From: Clostridiaceae bacterium Marseille-Q4145
GTDB taxonomy: Bacteria; Bacillota; Clostridia; Lachnospirales; Lachnospiraceae
Assembly (NCBI GenBank): GCA_018223365.1
Contig: JAGTTP010000001.1
Coordinates: 2,016,410 to 2,080,409, forward strand
Direction: 5' to 3'
Length of the DNA: 64,000 nt
The position numbers were made by a program, and so were the translations under genes. Positions 16,747 to 26,095 of the stretch are shown in pieces (within the stretch, counting starts at the first letter, position 1; each line of letters opens with the position of its first letter). The notes below the pieces were generated by a model that made no database searches, was not told the origin of the DNA, and worked only from the letters and a program-made list of their open reading frames with translations.

Positions 16747-17283
16747 ATGGTAAAAAGGGATTTTATGGGTCTATTACTTGCCGGTATATTGTTTCTGACA
16801 GGCTGTGCTTCTAAATCACTTACATATAATGCGAATCTTGGATGTGATTTCAGCAAGATGGAATACAGCGAACTTGTTTTCAAAGTATATCATTCCAACA
16901 CGGAGAATCACAGGTGGGAAAAGATTGCGGAAATGCCGTGCACTCCTCCAGAAAGCCACTCTGCAGATATAAGAGTGGAAGGTGCGCAGGACCGGGTAAC
17001 GGTTATTCTGGAAGATAATTTCTGCGAAAAGGACGAGTACAGCGCATCTTATTTTACCAATGATGAAATGACTTACGAATTTGCTGTGGAAGGATTTGAG
17101 GGAAATCTATCGTTATATCAAATTTTTGAAATAAAGGACAGCAGTGAAGAACAGTTTTACAGATTATATCCGATAGCGAATGGAGATGGAACTATATTTA
17201 CGGCGTTGAATTTGAATGAGCCATATGATGTTGACCATGTAAATCTTGATAATTTGCTGGTTACCCTGACTATTGTAAAATAA
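16747..17283 (+). CDS. Lipoprotein of unknown function
   Basis: 178 residues with a clear lipoprotein signal: MVKRDFMGLLLAGILFLTGC, where Cys20 is the lipidation site. The rest is acidic and probably beta-rich, with no family I recognise (VFKVYHSNTENHRWEKIAEMP, later FEIKDSSEEQFYRLYPIANG). AAAGGAGA precedes the ATG. It likely sits on the outer face of the membrane. Its end runs directly into the promoter of the MATE leader at 17291. Confidence 0.72.
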   Translation: MVKRDFMGLLLAGILFLTGCASKSLTYNANLGCDFSKMEYSELVFKVYHSNTENHRWEKIAEMPCTPPESHSADIRVEGAQDRVTVILEDNFCEKDEYSASYFTNDEMTYEFAVEGFEGNLSLYQIFEIKDSSEEQFYRLYPIANGDGTIFTALNLNEPYDVDHVNLDNLLVTLTIVK

Positions 17284-17290
17284 AATATCC

Positions 17291-17320
17291 TTGACAACCT
17301 CTGAAAACTAGTGTTAAGAT
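17291..17320 (+). promoter_or_regulatory. Promoter of the third MATE gene
   Basis: TTGACA (17291-17296), 18-base spacer, TAAGAT (17315-17320). Transcription would start near 17327, giving a leader of about 180 nt before the MATE start at 17510. Confidence 0.7.
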
Positions 17321-17340
17321 AAAGTTCCTAAACCCGGTAA

Positions 17341-17416
17341 GGGTGTGGATTTTACCAGAGAGATCTGATTTTCGCCACACAGTTGTTTTGCGAAGCAGCT
17401 GTATGGCGATTTTTTA
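17341..17416 (+). promoter_or_regulatory. Leader with terminator and competing helix (attenuator or unclassified riboswitch)
   Basis: A terminator stem pairs 17373-17385 with 17396-17408, followed by TTTTTT. The segment GTGTGG (17343-17348) can instead pair with CCACAC (17375-17380), which lies inside the terminator's left arm. These are mutually exclusive structures, as in transcription attenuators. I could not match the leader to a known riboswitch class. Confidence 0.55.
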
Positions 17417-17418
17417 TG

Positions 17419-17472
17419 TCTTTTTTCAGAACCATTCGTAGAAGCGATTTTACGAATGGTTCTGAAAAAAGA
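17419..17472. repeat. 21-bp perfect inverted repeat in the MATE leader
   Basis: Arms 17419-17439 and 17452-17472 match without error around a 12-base loop. Each outer end carries six Ts or As, so the structure could act as a bidirectional terminator. It sits between the attenuator and the MATE ribosome binding site. Confidence 0.85.
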
Positions 17473-17509
17473 TAGAGAACCATGAATTTCAAGCAAGGAG
17501 GATACAACA

Positions 17510-18844
17510 ATGAATGATACTTTTATGAAAGAAAAGCCGGTATTTGGTCTTGTACTTTCTATGTCATTACCCATGGTGCTTTCCATGATGGTAAATGCGC
17601 TATATAACATTGTAGACAGTTATTTTGTAGCGAGAATCAGCGAAGATGCCATGACAGCACTTTCCCTGGTCTATCCGGTGCAGAACCTGATCAGCGCGAC
17701 GGCCATCGGTTTTGGCGTGGGAATCAATGCGGTCATTGCCTTTTTTCTGGGAGCAGGAGATAAGAAAAAAGCGAACCAGGCGGCCACGATGGGAATGTTC
17801 TGGAGTCTGGTGCAGGGACTGACATTATCTATCGTCTGCATCTTGATTATGCCGAAATTTCTGACCTTATTTACAGATGATGCAACAGTTATTGATTATG
17901 CTATCCGCTATTCCAGGATTGCTTTTCTCTTTGGAATGATTATTTCCAGTGGTCTTTCCTTTGAGAAAACGTTCCAGGCAGTGGGGCGGATGAAAGTATC
18001 CATGCTCAGCATGATGGCCGGATGTATTTCCAATATTGTTCTGGATCCGATTCTGATCTTTGGTCTTGGCCCGTTCCCGGCCATGGGCATTGAAGGGGCA
18101 GCACTGGCGACCGGAGCCGGACAGGTGATTACACTTGTAATTTACATTATTATCTATATGGTAAAACCGATTCCGGTAAAGATTTGTATTTCCGGAGTTA
18201 GCTTTAAAGGCGGTATCAGCAGAAGACTTTACTCTATCGGCGTTCCGGCTATCCTGAATATGGCGCTGCCGTCCCTGCTGATCTCTGCACTGAATGGTAT
18301 TCTGGCAGAGTTTTCTCAGAGCTATGTGTTGGTTTTGGGGGCTTATTACAAACTGCAGACCTTCCTGTATCTGACGAGCAGTGGTATCGTGCAGGGAATT
18401 CGTCCATTGATTGGATATAATTATGGTGCGCGGGAATATGATCGCGTTCATAGAATATATCGGACAGCCCTTGGTATGTCATTGGTTGTTATGATTGTGG
18501 GAACGGTTCTCTGCCTCTCCATTCCGGGAAGCCTTATTGGAATCTTTACCAGCTCAGCAGAGACTGTAGAGATTGGAAAGACAGCACTTCGGATTATCAG
18601 CGGCGGATTTATTATTTCTGCGGTATCTGTCACTTCCTGCGGTGCACTGGAAGGACTGAACATGGGCTTTCCTTCACTGCTGATTTCCATGCTCCGCTAC
18701 ATCCTCATTATTATCCCGGCGGCATTTTTGTTAAGCCGGATACTGGGAGCGAATGGCGTATGGCATGCCTTTTGGGTGACCGAGTGGATTACTGCAGGTG
18801 TGGCATGGCTGATTTATAAAAAGAAAACATCCTGGGAAAAATAA
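17510..18844 (+). CDS. MATE family efflux transporter
   Basis: 444 residues with about twelve membrane helices. The opening FGLVLSMSLPMVLSMMVNALYNIVDSYFVARISEDAMTALSLVYPVQNL is characteristic of the MATE family. AAGGAGG lies upstream of the ATG. It has its own promoter and a long structured leader (17327-17509) with a terminator, so expression seems to be controlled by early termination, perhaps by the exported compound. The gene ends in a strong terminator that was later the insertion site for a group II intron. Confidence 0.9.
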   Translation: MNDTFMKEKPVFGLVLSMSLPMVLSMMVNALYNIVDSYFVARISEDAMTALSLVYPVQNLISATAIGFGVGINAVIAFFLGAGDKKKANQAATMGMFWSLVQGLTLSIVCILIMPKFLTLFTDDATVIDYAIRYSRIAFLFGMIISSGLSFEKTFQAVGRMKVSMLSMMAGCISNIVLDPILIFGLGPFPAMGIEGAALATGAGQVITLVIYIIIYMVKPIPVKICISGVSFKGGISRRLYSIGVPAILNMALPSLLISALNGILAEFSQSYVLVLGAYYKLQTFLYLTSSGIVQGIRPLIGYNYGAREYDRVHRIYRTALGMSLVVMIVGTVLCLSIPGSLIGIFTSSAETVEIGKTALRIISGGFIISAVSVTSCGALEGLNMGFPSLLISMLRYILIIIPAAFLLSRILGANGVWHAFWVTEWITAGVAWLIYKKKTSWEK

Positions 18845-18849
18845 AAAAA

Positions 18850-18900
18850 GCCTGGCATCGATTGTCTCGTTCAAAGGGACGGTTGGTGCCAGGCGTTTTT
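18850..18900 (+). terminator. Rho-independent terminator of the MATE gene; intron target
   Basis: GCCTGGCA (18850-18857) pairs with TGCCAGGC (18887-18894), extended by an inner TTGTC/GACGG helix and followed by GTTTTT. The group II intron begins 8 bases after this run. Confidence 0.88.
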
Positions 18901-18907
18901 AATGCTT

Positions 18908-20811
18908 GTGCGCCCGGCGGCGCACGTTTCTAACGGGTTAAAGTCCCGAATCCGCCCGGTAGTGGGAAGGATATAGCCGAAGGCAAGGGTGTCCATCGTG
19001 AGGTGGAATCTAAAGGAAGCCGGATGTGGGAACAGACTAACCACGGGCAAATCTCTGGTCTGACGAACAGAAATCTCATATAAGGTTATGCATGAGGGTA
19101 AGGCTACAAGTCAAGTCAAAGCCCAATAACTACACGGAATCATGTATGATAAATGAGGCAGATGGATGGAGAGGAAGAAACGTGTGGTACCCGGGGAGGT
19201 CTGTGCGGTATGCCTTGAAAGAGGTAATCATTGCATAAAGCAATGCTGAACGCATAGAAGTCAGCAGAGGTCATAGTAGCCGAGAGGTGAAGGACCGAAT
19301 CAGTAGGAGTCTTGAGTATGACCGAGAAAGGAGGAATGACCGTCTATGGCAGAAAACATTGAAAACAATGGCTGTTCGCAAAGAGATAATGCGGAACATG
19401 AAGGGTATGTGAAAGCGTCTAGGTCATTCAATCGGATATGGAAAGAAAGAGACAGTGCACAGCCGAGACTTTTAGAAGCGATACTGTATAAAGATAACTT
19501 TAACAGAGCGTATAAGAGAGTTAAGGCAAACAAGGGAGCGCCAGGAATTGATGGCATGACCATTGAAGAGGCTCTTCCATATCTAAAGGAGCATCAACAA
19601 GAGATAACCGACCGCATTTATCGTGGAAAGTATACTCCGTCTCCAGTAAGACGAGTTGAGATTCCCAAACCAGATGGTGGTGTGCGAAAGCTTGGCATAC
19701 CAACAGTGGTAGACCGTACACTTCAACAGGCAATAACCCAACAGTTAGTGCCAATCTATGAACCGCTGTTTGCAGAGGACAGCTATGGCTATCGTCCGAA
19801 CAGAAGTGCAAAAGACGCAATACTTAAGGTTAAGGAGTATACCGAACAAGGCTATACATTTGCTGTAGTCCTTGACTTGACAAAGTACTTCGATACTCTT
19901 AATCACGAAATTCTCATCAATCTTCTCCGAAAGAATGTAAAAGATGAACGTGTAGTACAGTTGATAAAGCGCTACCTGAAAAGCGGTGTAATGGAAAACG
20001 GAGTAGTCATTGACACAGAGGAAGGCTCACCACAAGGTGGGAATCTATCACCATTGTTGGCAAATGTCTACCTCAATGAGTTTGACCAAGAATTCTTGAA
20101 AAGAGGTGTTCCATGCATAAGATATGCAGATGACATTGTGCTTCTTGCAAAGAGCAAGCGAGCATCTGAGAGACTCTTGGAAAGCAGTACAAAATATCTT
20201 GAGGAGAGGCTGAAACTTATAGTCAACCGAGAAAAGAGTCGTACGGTCAGCGTATTTGCAATCCGAAATTTTAAATTCCTTGGCTTTGCATTGGGAAGGA
20301 ACGGAAAAGGCATTTATGTCCGAGTTCATCCGAAGTCATGGAAGAAGTTTAAGTCCAGACTGAAGGAGTTGTCTTCCCGTAAACGATGTCAGTCAATCAA
20401 ACCAAGCCTTGAGAAAATCAAGGTATATGCAAGAGGATGGCTGAACTATTACGGAATAGCAAGTATGAGGAGCAACATTGAAGATATCAACGGATGGCTC
20501 TATCACAGAATACGCATGTGTATATGGAAACAGTGGAAACTTCCAAGAACAAAGAAAAGAAATCTGATAAAGATGGGAGTACACGAATACTATGCGAACA
20601 TGGCAGCAAACTGCCGAAGAGGACAATGGTATTGTGCGAATCTGACAACAGTTAAGAAAGCCATGACAAAAGAAAGACTGATAAACGGTGGCTTCTACGA
20701 TTTAGCCACAGCTTATCAGTCGGTGCACGTCAACTATTGAAACCGCCGTGTACCGAACGGTACGCACGGTGGTGTGAGAGGACGGGAGCTAATCACTCCC
20801 TCCTACTCGAT
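18908..20811 (+). mobile_element. Group II intron (IIC-like) with its maturase
   Basis: The 5' end GTGCGCCCGG is the standard group II boundary, followed by a structured domain I. The ORF at 19346-20740 is the intron-encoded protein. Domain V is visible at about 20742-20775: CCGCCGTGTACC, a GAAC loop, then GGTACGCACGGTGGT. Domain VI follows, ending at CTACTCGAT (20811). Insertion immediately after a Rho-independent terminator in the same orientation, and an intron protein without an endonuclease domain, fit class C. The 3' boundary falls on the stop codon of the convergent gene at 20811. Ends are accurate to a few bases. Confidence 0.88.
19346..20740 (+). CDS. ltrA: Group II intron reverse transcriptase/maturase
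   Basis: 464 residues. Reverse transcriptase motifs are intact: GAPGIDGM near residue 70, GIPTVVDRTLQQAI near 125, VVLDLTKYFDTLNHEI near 180, GSPQGGNLSPLLANVYLN near 230 and the active-site YADD near 260. A maturase (GIIM/X) domain follows (KVYARGWLNYYG). No HNH endonuclease domain is present, as in class C introns. AAGGAGG lies 11 bases before the ATG. It splices its intron RNA and copies it into new terminator sites. It looks functional. Confidence 0.93.
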   Translation: MAENIENNGCSQRDNAEHEGYVKASRSFNRIWKERDSAQPRLLEAILYKDNFNRAYKRVKANKGAPGIDGMTIEEALPYLKEHQQEITDRIYRGKYTPSPVRRVEIPKPDGGVRKLGIPTVVDRTLQQAITQQLVPIYEPLFAEDSYGYRPNRSAKDAILKVKEYTEQGYTFAVVLDLTKYFDTLNHEILINLLRKNVKDERVVQLIKRYLKSGVMENGVVIDTEEGSPQGGNLSPLLANVYLNEFDQEFLKRGVPCIRYADDIVLLAKSKRASERLLESSTKYLEERLKLIVNREKSRTVSVFAIRNFKFLGFALGRNGKGIYVRVHPKSWKKFKSRLKELSSRKRCQSIKPSLEKIKVYARGWLNYYGIASMRSNIEDINGWLYHRIRMCIWKQWKLPRTKKRNLIKMGVHEYYANMAANCRRGQWYCANLTTVKKAMTKERLINGGFYDLATAYQSVHVNY

Positions 20812-21170
20812 TATTTAAAAAGCTCCTCTTTTCTTGCTAAAATTGCCTCACATGCAGCGCATGCCGGGCAGTCACAGTATTTTGCGCCTGCGGCTTTGAT
20901 CTCTTTGCCGTGAGCAGCCACATTCTTTGCCATCTCAGCTCCGAATATTTTTGCACCCATATCGGATTCTGCAAAGGCGATGAGTCCGTCTATGGGCATG
21001 ATATCTGCTTCCAGTTCTGCCACGTATGCTTTGGTCGCTTCTGCCTCTTTGTCAGTGCCGGCAGCTGTCAGCCAGTTGTTTGCAGCTTCTTTTAATTCTG
21101 CACAGCAGCTGTGGGCTGCGGTCAGTTCTTTGGTCTTTTCAGTTACAAATGCAAGTGTCTCTTTGGTCAT
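20811..21170 (-). CDS. Small conserved cysteine-cluster protein of unknown function
   Basis: 119 residues, mostly helical and Ala/Glu-rich, with a C-terminal Cys cluster KYCDCPACAACEAIL (C-x-C-x2-C-x2-C) that could bind a metal or an Fe-S cluster. Similar proteins are common in Lachnospiraceae and sometimes carry an unsupported Hsp90 label; nothing here resembles Hsp90. AAAGGGGA lies eight bases before the start on the minus strand. The stop codon is formed at the 3' boundary of the group II intron, so the intron did not break the gene. Confidence 0.75.
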   Translation of the reverse strand: MTKETLAFVTEKTKELTAAHSCCAELKEAANNWLTAAGTDKEAEATKAYVAELEADIMPIDGLIAFAESDMGAKIFGAEMAKNVAAHGKEIKAAGAKYCDCPACAACEAILARKEELFK

Positions 21171-21403
21171 GACAAAGTCCCCTTTCTAAATAGATATATC
21201 TATTGTAACACATAAGAAAAACATGTAAATCATGAGAAAATTCAAAAAACAATCCGGAAAACCGCTGTGAAATGAATGAGATTAAATTTTATGGTGAAAA
21301 ATCCTAATCCAATATCAGGAAAATACTTCAAAATTGTGCGCGAATGAATGAAGAAAATGCGAAAATTTATAAAATAGAGAAAAAATATGACATAAAATTT
21401 TCT

Positions 21404-21470
21404 GTTTACAAATAATCTGACGATTCCATAAAAATTTCTTGTTTACATCTTAAAAAAATGGGTGTAAACT
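21404..21470 (+). promoter_or_regulatory. gltB promoter with GTTTACA operator-like repeats
   Basis: The promoter is TTTACA (21442-21447), 17 bases, TAAACT (21465-21470). GTTTACA occurs at 21404-21410 and 21441-21447, 37 bp apart, and as the inverted TGTAAAC at 21463-21469. The -35 and -10 elements are thus embedded in a palindrome, a likely site for nitrogen control. The rest of 21171-21496 is AT-rich without a gene. Confidence 0.6.
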
Positions 21471-21496
21471 TTTAGAAAACTTGCAGGTTACATGAA

Positions 21497-24400
21497 ATGT
21501 CAACGATTCAGGAAAGAAAGGTACAGCTTATGAACGAACAGAGAAATCAGGAATGTCCCAGACCGGGAATGTATGACCCGAGCTTTGAACATGACAACTG
21601 CGGTATCGGCGCTGTCGTAAATATTAAAGGCGTCAAATCGCACAAGACGGTAGAAGATGCACTGAGCATTGTAGAGAATCTGGAACACCGCGCCGGCAAG
21701 GATGCGGAAGGCAAGACCGGAGACGGTGTTGGTATCATGGTTCAGATTTCCCATAAATTTTTCTCTAAAGAGTGTGCGAAGCTTGGTATTGAGCTTGGAG
21801 GGGAGAGAGAATACGGTATCGGAATGTTTTTCCTTCCTCAGGATGAGCTGAAGCGCAACCAGGCGAAGAAAATGTTCGAGATCATCGTAGAGAAGGAAGG
21901 CATGAACTTCCTTGGATGGAGAGAGGTAACCACCAATCCGAAGGTACTGGGAAGTAAAGCACTGGAGAAGATGCCGAGTATTATGCAGGCATTTATTCAG
22001 AAACCGGAGGATGTGGAAAAAGGACTGGATTTCGACCGGAAGCTTTACATCGCAAGACGTGTGTTCGAACAGTCCATCGAGGACACTTATGTGGTATCCT
22101 GTTCCAGCCGTACCCTGATTTATAAAGGTATGTTTCTGGTAGGACAGCTTCGTTCCTTCTTCCTGGATCTGCAGAGTCAGGACTACGAGAGTGCCATCGC
22201 ACTGGTTCACTCCCGTTTCTCGACGAACACCATGCCCAGCTGGGAGCGTGCACATCCCTACCGTTTCCTGGTACATAACGGTGAGATCAATACGATCAAA
22301 GGTAATGCCGACAAGATGCTGGCCCGCGAGGAGACGGTAGAGTCCGAGCATCTGAAGGGAGAATTCCATAAGATTCTTCCGGTTATCAGTGCATCTGGTT
22401 CCGACTCCGCCATGCTGGACAACACACTGGAATTCCTGGTGATGAGCGGTATGGATCTGGCGCTGGCAGTGATGATCCTTATTCCGGAGCCGTGGCTTAA
22501 CAACCGCACGATGTCCCAGAAGAAGAAAGATTTCTATCAGTACTATGCGACCATGATGGAGCCGTGGGATGGACCGGCATCAATCCTTTTCACCGACGGA
22601 GATGTGATGGGAGCAGTTCTGGACCGTAACGGACTTCGTCCTTCCAGATACTATGTAACCACGGATGATCAGCTGATCCTTTCTTCCGAGGTTGGTGTGC
22701 TGGATATTGATCCTTCCAGAATTGTGGAAAAAGAAAGACTTCATCCAGGTAAAATGCTACTGGTAGATACCAAACAGGGACGGATTATCGATGACGATGA
22801 ACTGAAAGAATCCTATGCAAACCGTCAGCCCTATGGCGAGTGGCTGGATCACAATCTGGTCAATCTGTCTGAGCTGAAGATTCCGAACCAGAGAGTGGAA
22901 GAGTATACACCGGAAGAACGGGCAAAACTACAGAAGGCATTCGGCTATAATTATGAAGATGTGAGAAATTCCATCATGAGTATGGCTGCCAACGGAAGCG
23001 AAGCAATTTCTGCCATGGGTATTGACGTACCACTGGCTGTTTTATCAGAGCATCATCAGCCGCTGTTTAATTATTTCAAACAGCTGTTTGCACAGGTTAC
23101 TAACCCGCCTATTGATGCCATCCGTGAGAAGATCGTAACCTCTACCACGATTTATGTTGGAAAGGCCGGCAACCTTCTGGAAGCAAAACAAGAGAACTGC
23201 TGCGTTATGAGGATTAACAATCCGATTCTGACAGAGACCGACCTTCTGAAGATTAAAAATATGAAGGAGCCGGGATTCAAAGTAGAAGTGCTCCCGATTA
23301 CTTATTATAAGAATACCAGCCTGGAGAAGGCCATTGACCGTCTGTTTGTAGAAGCAGACCGTGCTTACCGTGATGGTGTCAACATCCTGATTCTGTCTGA
23401 CCGTGGCGTGGATGAGAACCATGTGGCAATCCCGTCTCTTCTGGCAGTATCCGCACTGCAGCAGCATCTGGTACGGACGAAGAAGAGAACTTCTGTTTCT
23501 ATTATTCTGGAGTCCGGTGAGCCAAGAGAAGTACATCATTTCGCTACGCTCCTTGGCTATGGCGCCTGTGCAGTGAACCCTTATCTTGCACATGAGAGTA
23601 TCCATGAGCTGATTGATAAGAAGATTCTGAATAAGGATTATTATGCGGCAGTGGCTGACTATGATCAGGCAGTTATTAATGGCATTGTAAAGATTGCTTC
23701 CAAGATGGGCATTTCCACCATCCAGTCTTACCTGGGTTCCAAGATTTTTGAGGCAATCGGTATTAATAAAGAAGTCGTTGATAAATATTTTACCAATACC
23801 GTCAGCAGAATCGGCGGTATCGGCCTAAAAGAGATTGGCGAGCAGGTAGAACTCATGCATTCTTCTGCTTTCGATCCGCTGGGACTGACCACCAGTCTGG
23901 CACTGAACAGCCTGGGACTTCACAAAGAAAGAAGTGCAGGAGAGGAACATCTCTACAATCCGAGAACCATTTCTCTCTTACAGCAGTCCACAAGAGAAGG
24001 CAATTATCAGCTGTTTAAACAGTACACTTCTCTGGTAGATGGCGAAAATAACCATGGACAGTTGAGAACACTACTGGATTTCAAATATCCGAAGAAAGGC
24101 ATTCCGCTGGATGAGGTGGAAAGCGTGGATTCCATTGTGACCCGCTTCAAGACCGGTGCCATGTCCTATGGTTCCATTTCCCAGGAAGCCCATGAGTGTC
24201 TGGCTATTGCCATGAACCAGTTACATGGTAAATCCAATACCGGTGAGGGCGGTGAAAGTATTGAGCGACTGACTATCGGACCGGATGGACTGAATAAATG
24301 CTCTGCCATTAAACAGGTGGCAAGCGGACGTTTTGGCGTGACCTCCAGATATCTGGTCAGTGCCCAGGAGATTCAGATCAAGATGGCACAGGGCGCAAAA

Positions 24401-26080
24401 CCTGGCGAGGGTGGTCATCTGCCGGGAGGAAAAGTATATCCGTGGATTGCAAAGACCCGTCTTTCTACTCCGGGTGTAAGTTTGATCTCCCCGCCGCCTC
24501 ATCATGATATTTACTCCATTGAGGACCTGGCACAGCTGATCTATGATCTGAAAAATGCGAACCCGGCAGCCAGAATTTCTGTGAAACTGGTATCCGAGGC
24601 AGGTGTTGGTACCGTCGCAGCCGGTGTTGCCAAAGCAGGCGCACAGGTCATTCTCATATCAGGTTATGATGGAGGCACCGGAGCAGCTCCGGCAAGTTCC
24701 ATCCATAATGCAGGACTTCCATGGGAGCTTGGTCTTACCGAGACCCATCAGACTCTGATTATGAACGGTCTGAGAAATAAAGTCCGTATTGAGACAGACG
24801 GCAAGCTTATGAGTGGCCGTGATGTGGCAATTGCTGCCATGCTGGGTGCCGAGGAGTATGGATTTGCAACGGCTCCGCTGGTAACTATGGGATGCGTGAT
24901 GATGCGTGTCTGCAATCTGGATACCTGCCCGGTAGGCGTAGCTACCCAGAATCCGGAACTGAGAAAACGGTTCCGCGGCAAACCGGAATATGTCGTAAAC
25001 TTCATGAGATTCATCGCAGAAGAGCTGCGTGAATATATGGCAAAACTTGGCATTCGCACGATCGATGAGCTGGTAGGACGTTCCGATATGCTCTGCGTCA
25101 AAGAGGGCAGAACCGGAAGACAGGCTACTATTGATTTCGCGAAGATTCTGGACAATCCCTATGCCGGAAAAGGTCAGAAAGTTATTTTCGATCCGAAGCA
25201 TGTTTACAACTTTGAGTTGGAAAAGACACTGGATGAGAAGGTGCTCATGAAAGAATTCAAGTCTGCCCTGGCAACCGGACAGAAGAGAAGTATTGAGCTG
25301 GATGTGAGAAATACCAACCGTGCATTCGGTACCATGTTCGGTTCTGAGATCACCAAACGTTATCCGGAAGGGCTGCCGGAAGATACCTTTACCGTAAAAT
25401 GTACCGGTGCAGGCGGACAGAGTTTCGGTGCCTTCATTCCGAAAGGACTGACGCTGGAGCTGGTTGGAGATTCCAATGACTACTTTGGAAAGGGACTTTC
25501 TGGTGGAAAACTGATTGTTTATCCGCCGAAGGGTGTGAACTTCAAAGAGGACGAAAATATCATTATCGGTAACGTAGCCCTTTACGGAGCTACCAGTGGT
25601 GAAGCTTACATCAACGGTGTGGCAGGAGAACGTTTCTGCGTCAGAAACTCCGGTGCACGTACTGTTGTAGAGGGAACCGGAGATCATGGCTGTGAGTACA
25701 TGACCGGTGGCTGCGCAGTCATCCTTGGAAAAGTCGGTAAAAACTTCGCAGCAGGTATGAGCGGCGGTATTGCTTATGTACTGGACGAAGACAGCGACCT
25801 CTATATGAAAGTCAACAAAGCGATGGTAACGCTGGAAGAAGTTACTAACAAATATGATGTGCAGGAACTGAAAGACATGATTCAGGAGCATGTCGCTTAC
25901 ACCAATTCCGAAAGAGGAAAACAGATCCTTGATAACTTTGAGCAGTACCTGCCGAAATTTAAAAAGATCATCCCGAATGATTACAAGAAGATGCTCAGCA
26001 TGATTGTCCAGATGGAAGAAAAAGGCATGAACACGGAGCAGGCGCAGATCGAAGCATTTTATGCTATCAAGAGAGGATAG
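21497..26080 (+). CDS. gltB: Glutamate synthase large subunit
   Basis: 1,527 residues, the normal size. It makes glutamate from glutamine and 2-oxoglutarate in the cytoplasm. The order is an N-terminal Ntn amidotransferase (nucleophile Cys35 in DNCGIGAV, exposed after propeptide removal), a central domain, the FMN synthase domain with the 3Fe-4S cysteines (CVMMRVCNLDTCPVG, around bases 24890-24940), and the C-terminal GXGXG beta-helix (GGQSFGAF onward). Two starts are possible: 21497 has a weak AGG site, while ATG 21530 has AAAGG eight bases upstream. The gene is coupled with gltD. Confidence 0.96.
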   Translation: MSTIQERKVQLMNEQRNQECPRPGMYDPSFEHDNCGIGAVVNIKGVKSHKTVEDALSIVENLEHRAGKDAEGKTGDGVGIMVQISHKFFSKECAKLGIELGGEREYGIGMFFLPQDELKRNQAKKMFEIIVEKEGMNFLGWREVTTNPKVLGSKALEKMPSIMQAFIQKPEDVEKGLDFDRKLYIARRVFEQSIEDTYVVSCSSRTLIYKGMFLVGQLRSFFLDLQSQDYESAIALVHSRFSTNTMPSWERAHPYRFLVHNGEINTIKGNADKMLAREETVESEHLKGEFHKILPVISASGSDSAMLDNTLEFLVMSGMDLALAVMILIPEPWLNNRTMSQKKKDFYQYYATMMEPWDGPASILFTDGDVMGAVLDRNGLRPSRYYVTTDDQLILSSEVGVLDIDPSRIVEKERLHPGKMLLVDTKQGRIIDDDELKESYANRQPYGEWLDHNLVNLSELKIPNQRVEEYTPEERAKLQKAFGYNYEDVRNSIMSMAANGSEAISAMGIDVPLAVLSEHHQPLFNYFKQLFAQVTNPPIDAIREKIVTSTTIYVGKAGNLLEAKQENCCVMRINNPILTETDLLKIKNMKEPGFKVEVLPITYYKNTSLEKAIDRLFVEADRAYRDGVNILILSDRGVDENHVAIPSLLAVSALQQHLVRTKKRTSVSIILESGEPREVHHFATLLGYGACAVNPYLAHESIHELIDKKILNKDYYAAVADYDQAVINGIVKIASKMGISTIQSYLGSKIFEAIGINKEVVDKYFTNTVSRIGGIGLKEIGEQVELMHSSAFDPLGLTTSLALNSLGLHKERSAGEEHLYNPRTISLLQQSTREGNYQLFKQYTSLVDGENNHGQLRTLLDFKYPKKGIPLDEVESVDSIVTRFKTGAMSYGSISQEAHECLAIAMNQLHGKSNTGEGGESIERLTIGPDGLNKCSAIKQVASGRFGVTSRYLVSAQEIQIKMAQGAKPGEGGHLPGGKVYPWIAKTRLSTPGVSLISPPPHHDIYSIEDLAQLIYDLKNANPAARISVKLVSEAGVGTVAAGVAKAGAQVILISGYDGGTGAAPASSIHNAGLPWELGLTETHQTLIMNGLRNKVRIETDGKLMSGRDVAIAAMLGAEEYGFATAPLVTMGCVMMRVCNLDTCPVGVATQNPELRKRFRGKPEYVVNFMRFIAEELREYMAKLGIRTIDELVGRSDMLCVKEGRTGRQATIDFAKILDNPYAGKGQKVIFDPKHVYNFELEKTLDEKVLMKEFKSALATGQKRSIELDVRNTNRAFGTMFGSEITKRYPEGLPEDTFTVKCTGAGGQSFGAFIPKGLTLELVGDSNDYFGKGLSGGKLIVYPPKGVNFKEDENIIIGNVALYGATSGEAYINGVAGERFCVRNSGARTVVEGTGDHGCEYMTGGCAVILGKVGKNFAAGMSGGIAYVLDEDSDLYMKVNKAMVTLEEVTNKYDVQELKDMIQEHVAYTNSERGKQILDNFEQYLPKFKKIIPNDYKKMLSMIVQMEEKGMNTEQAQIEAFYAIKRG

Positions 26081-26095
26081 GAGGTACGAACGGAA

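Noticed and set aside
17327..17509. Assignment of the MATE leader to a named riboswitch (guanidine, preQ1, THF)
   Set aside because: Conserved core sequences of these classes were not found by eye; only competing helices can be supported.
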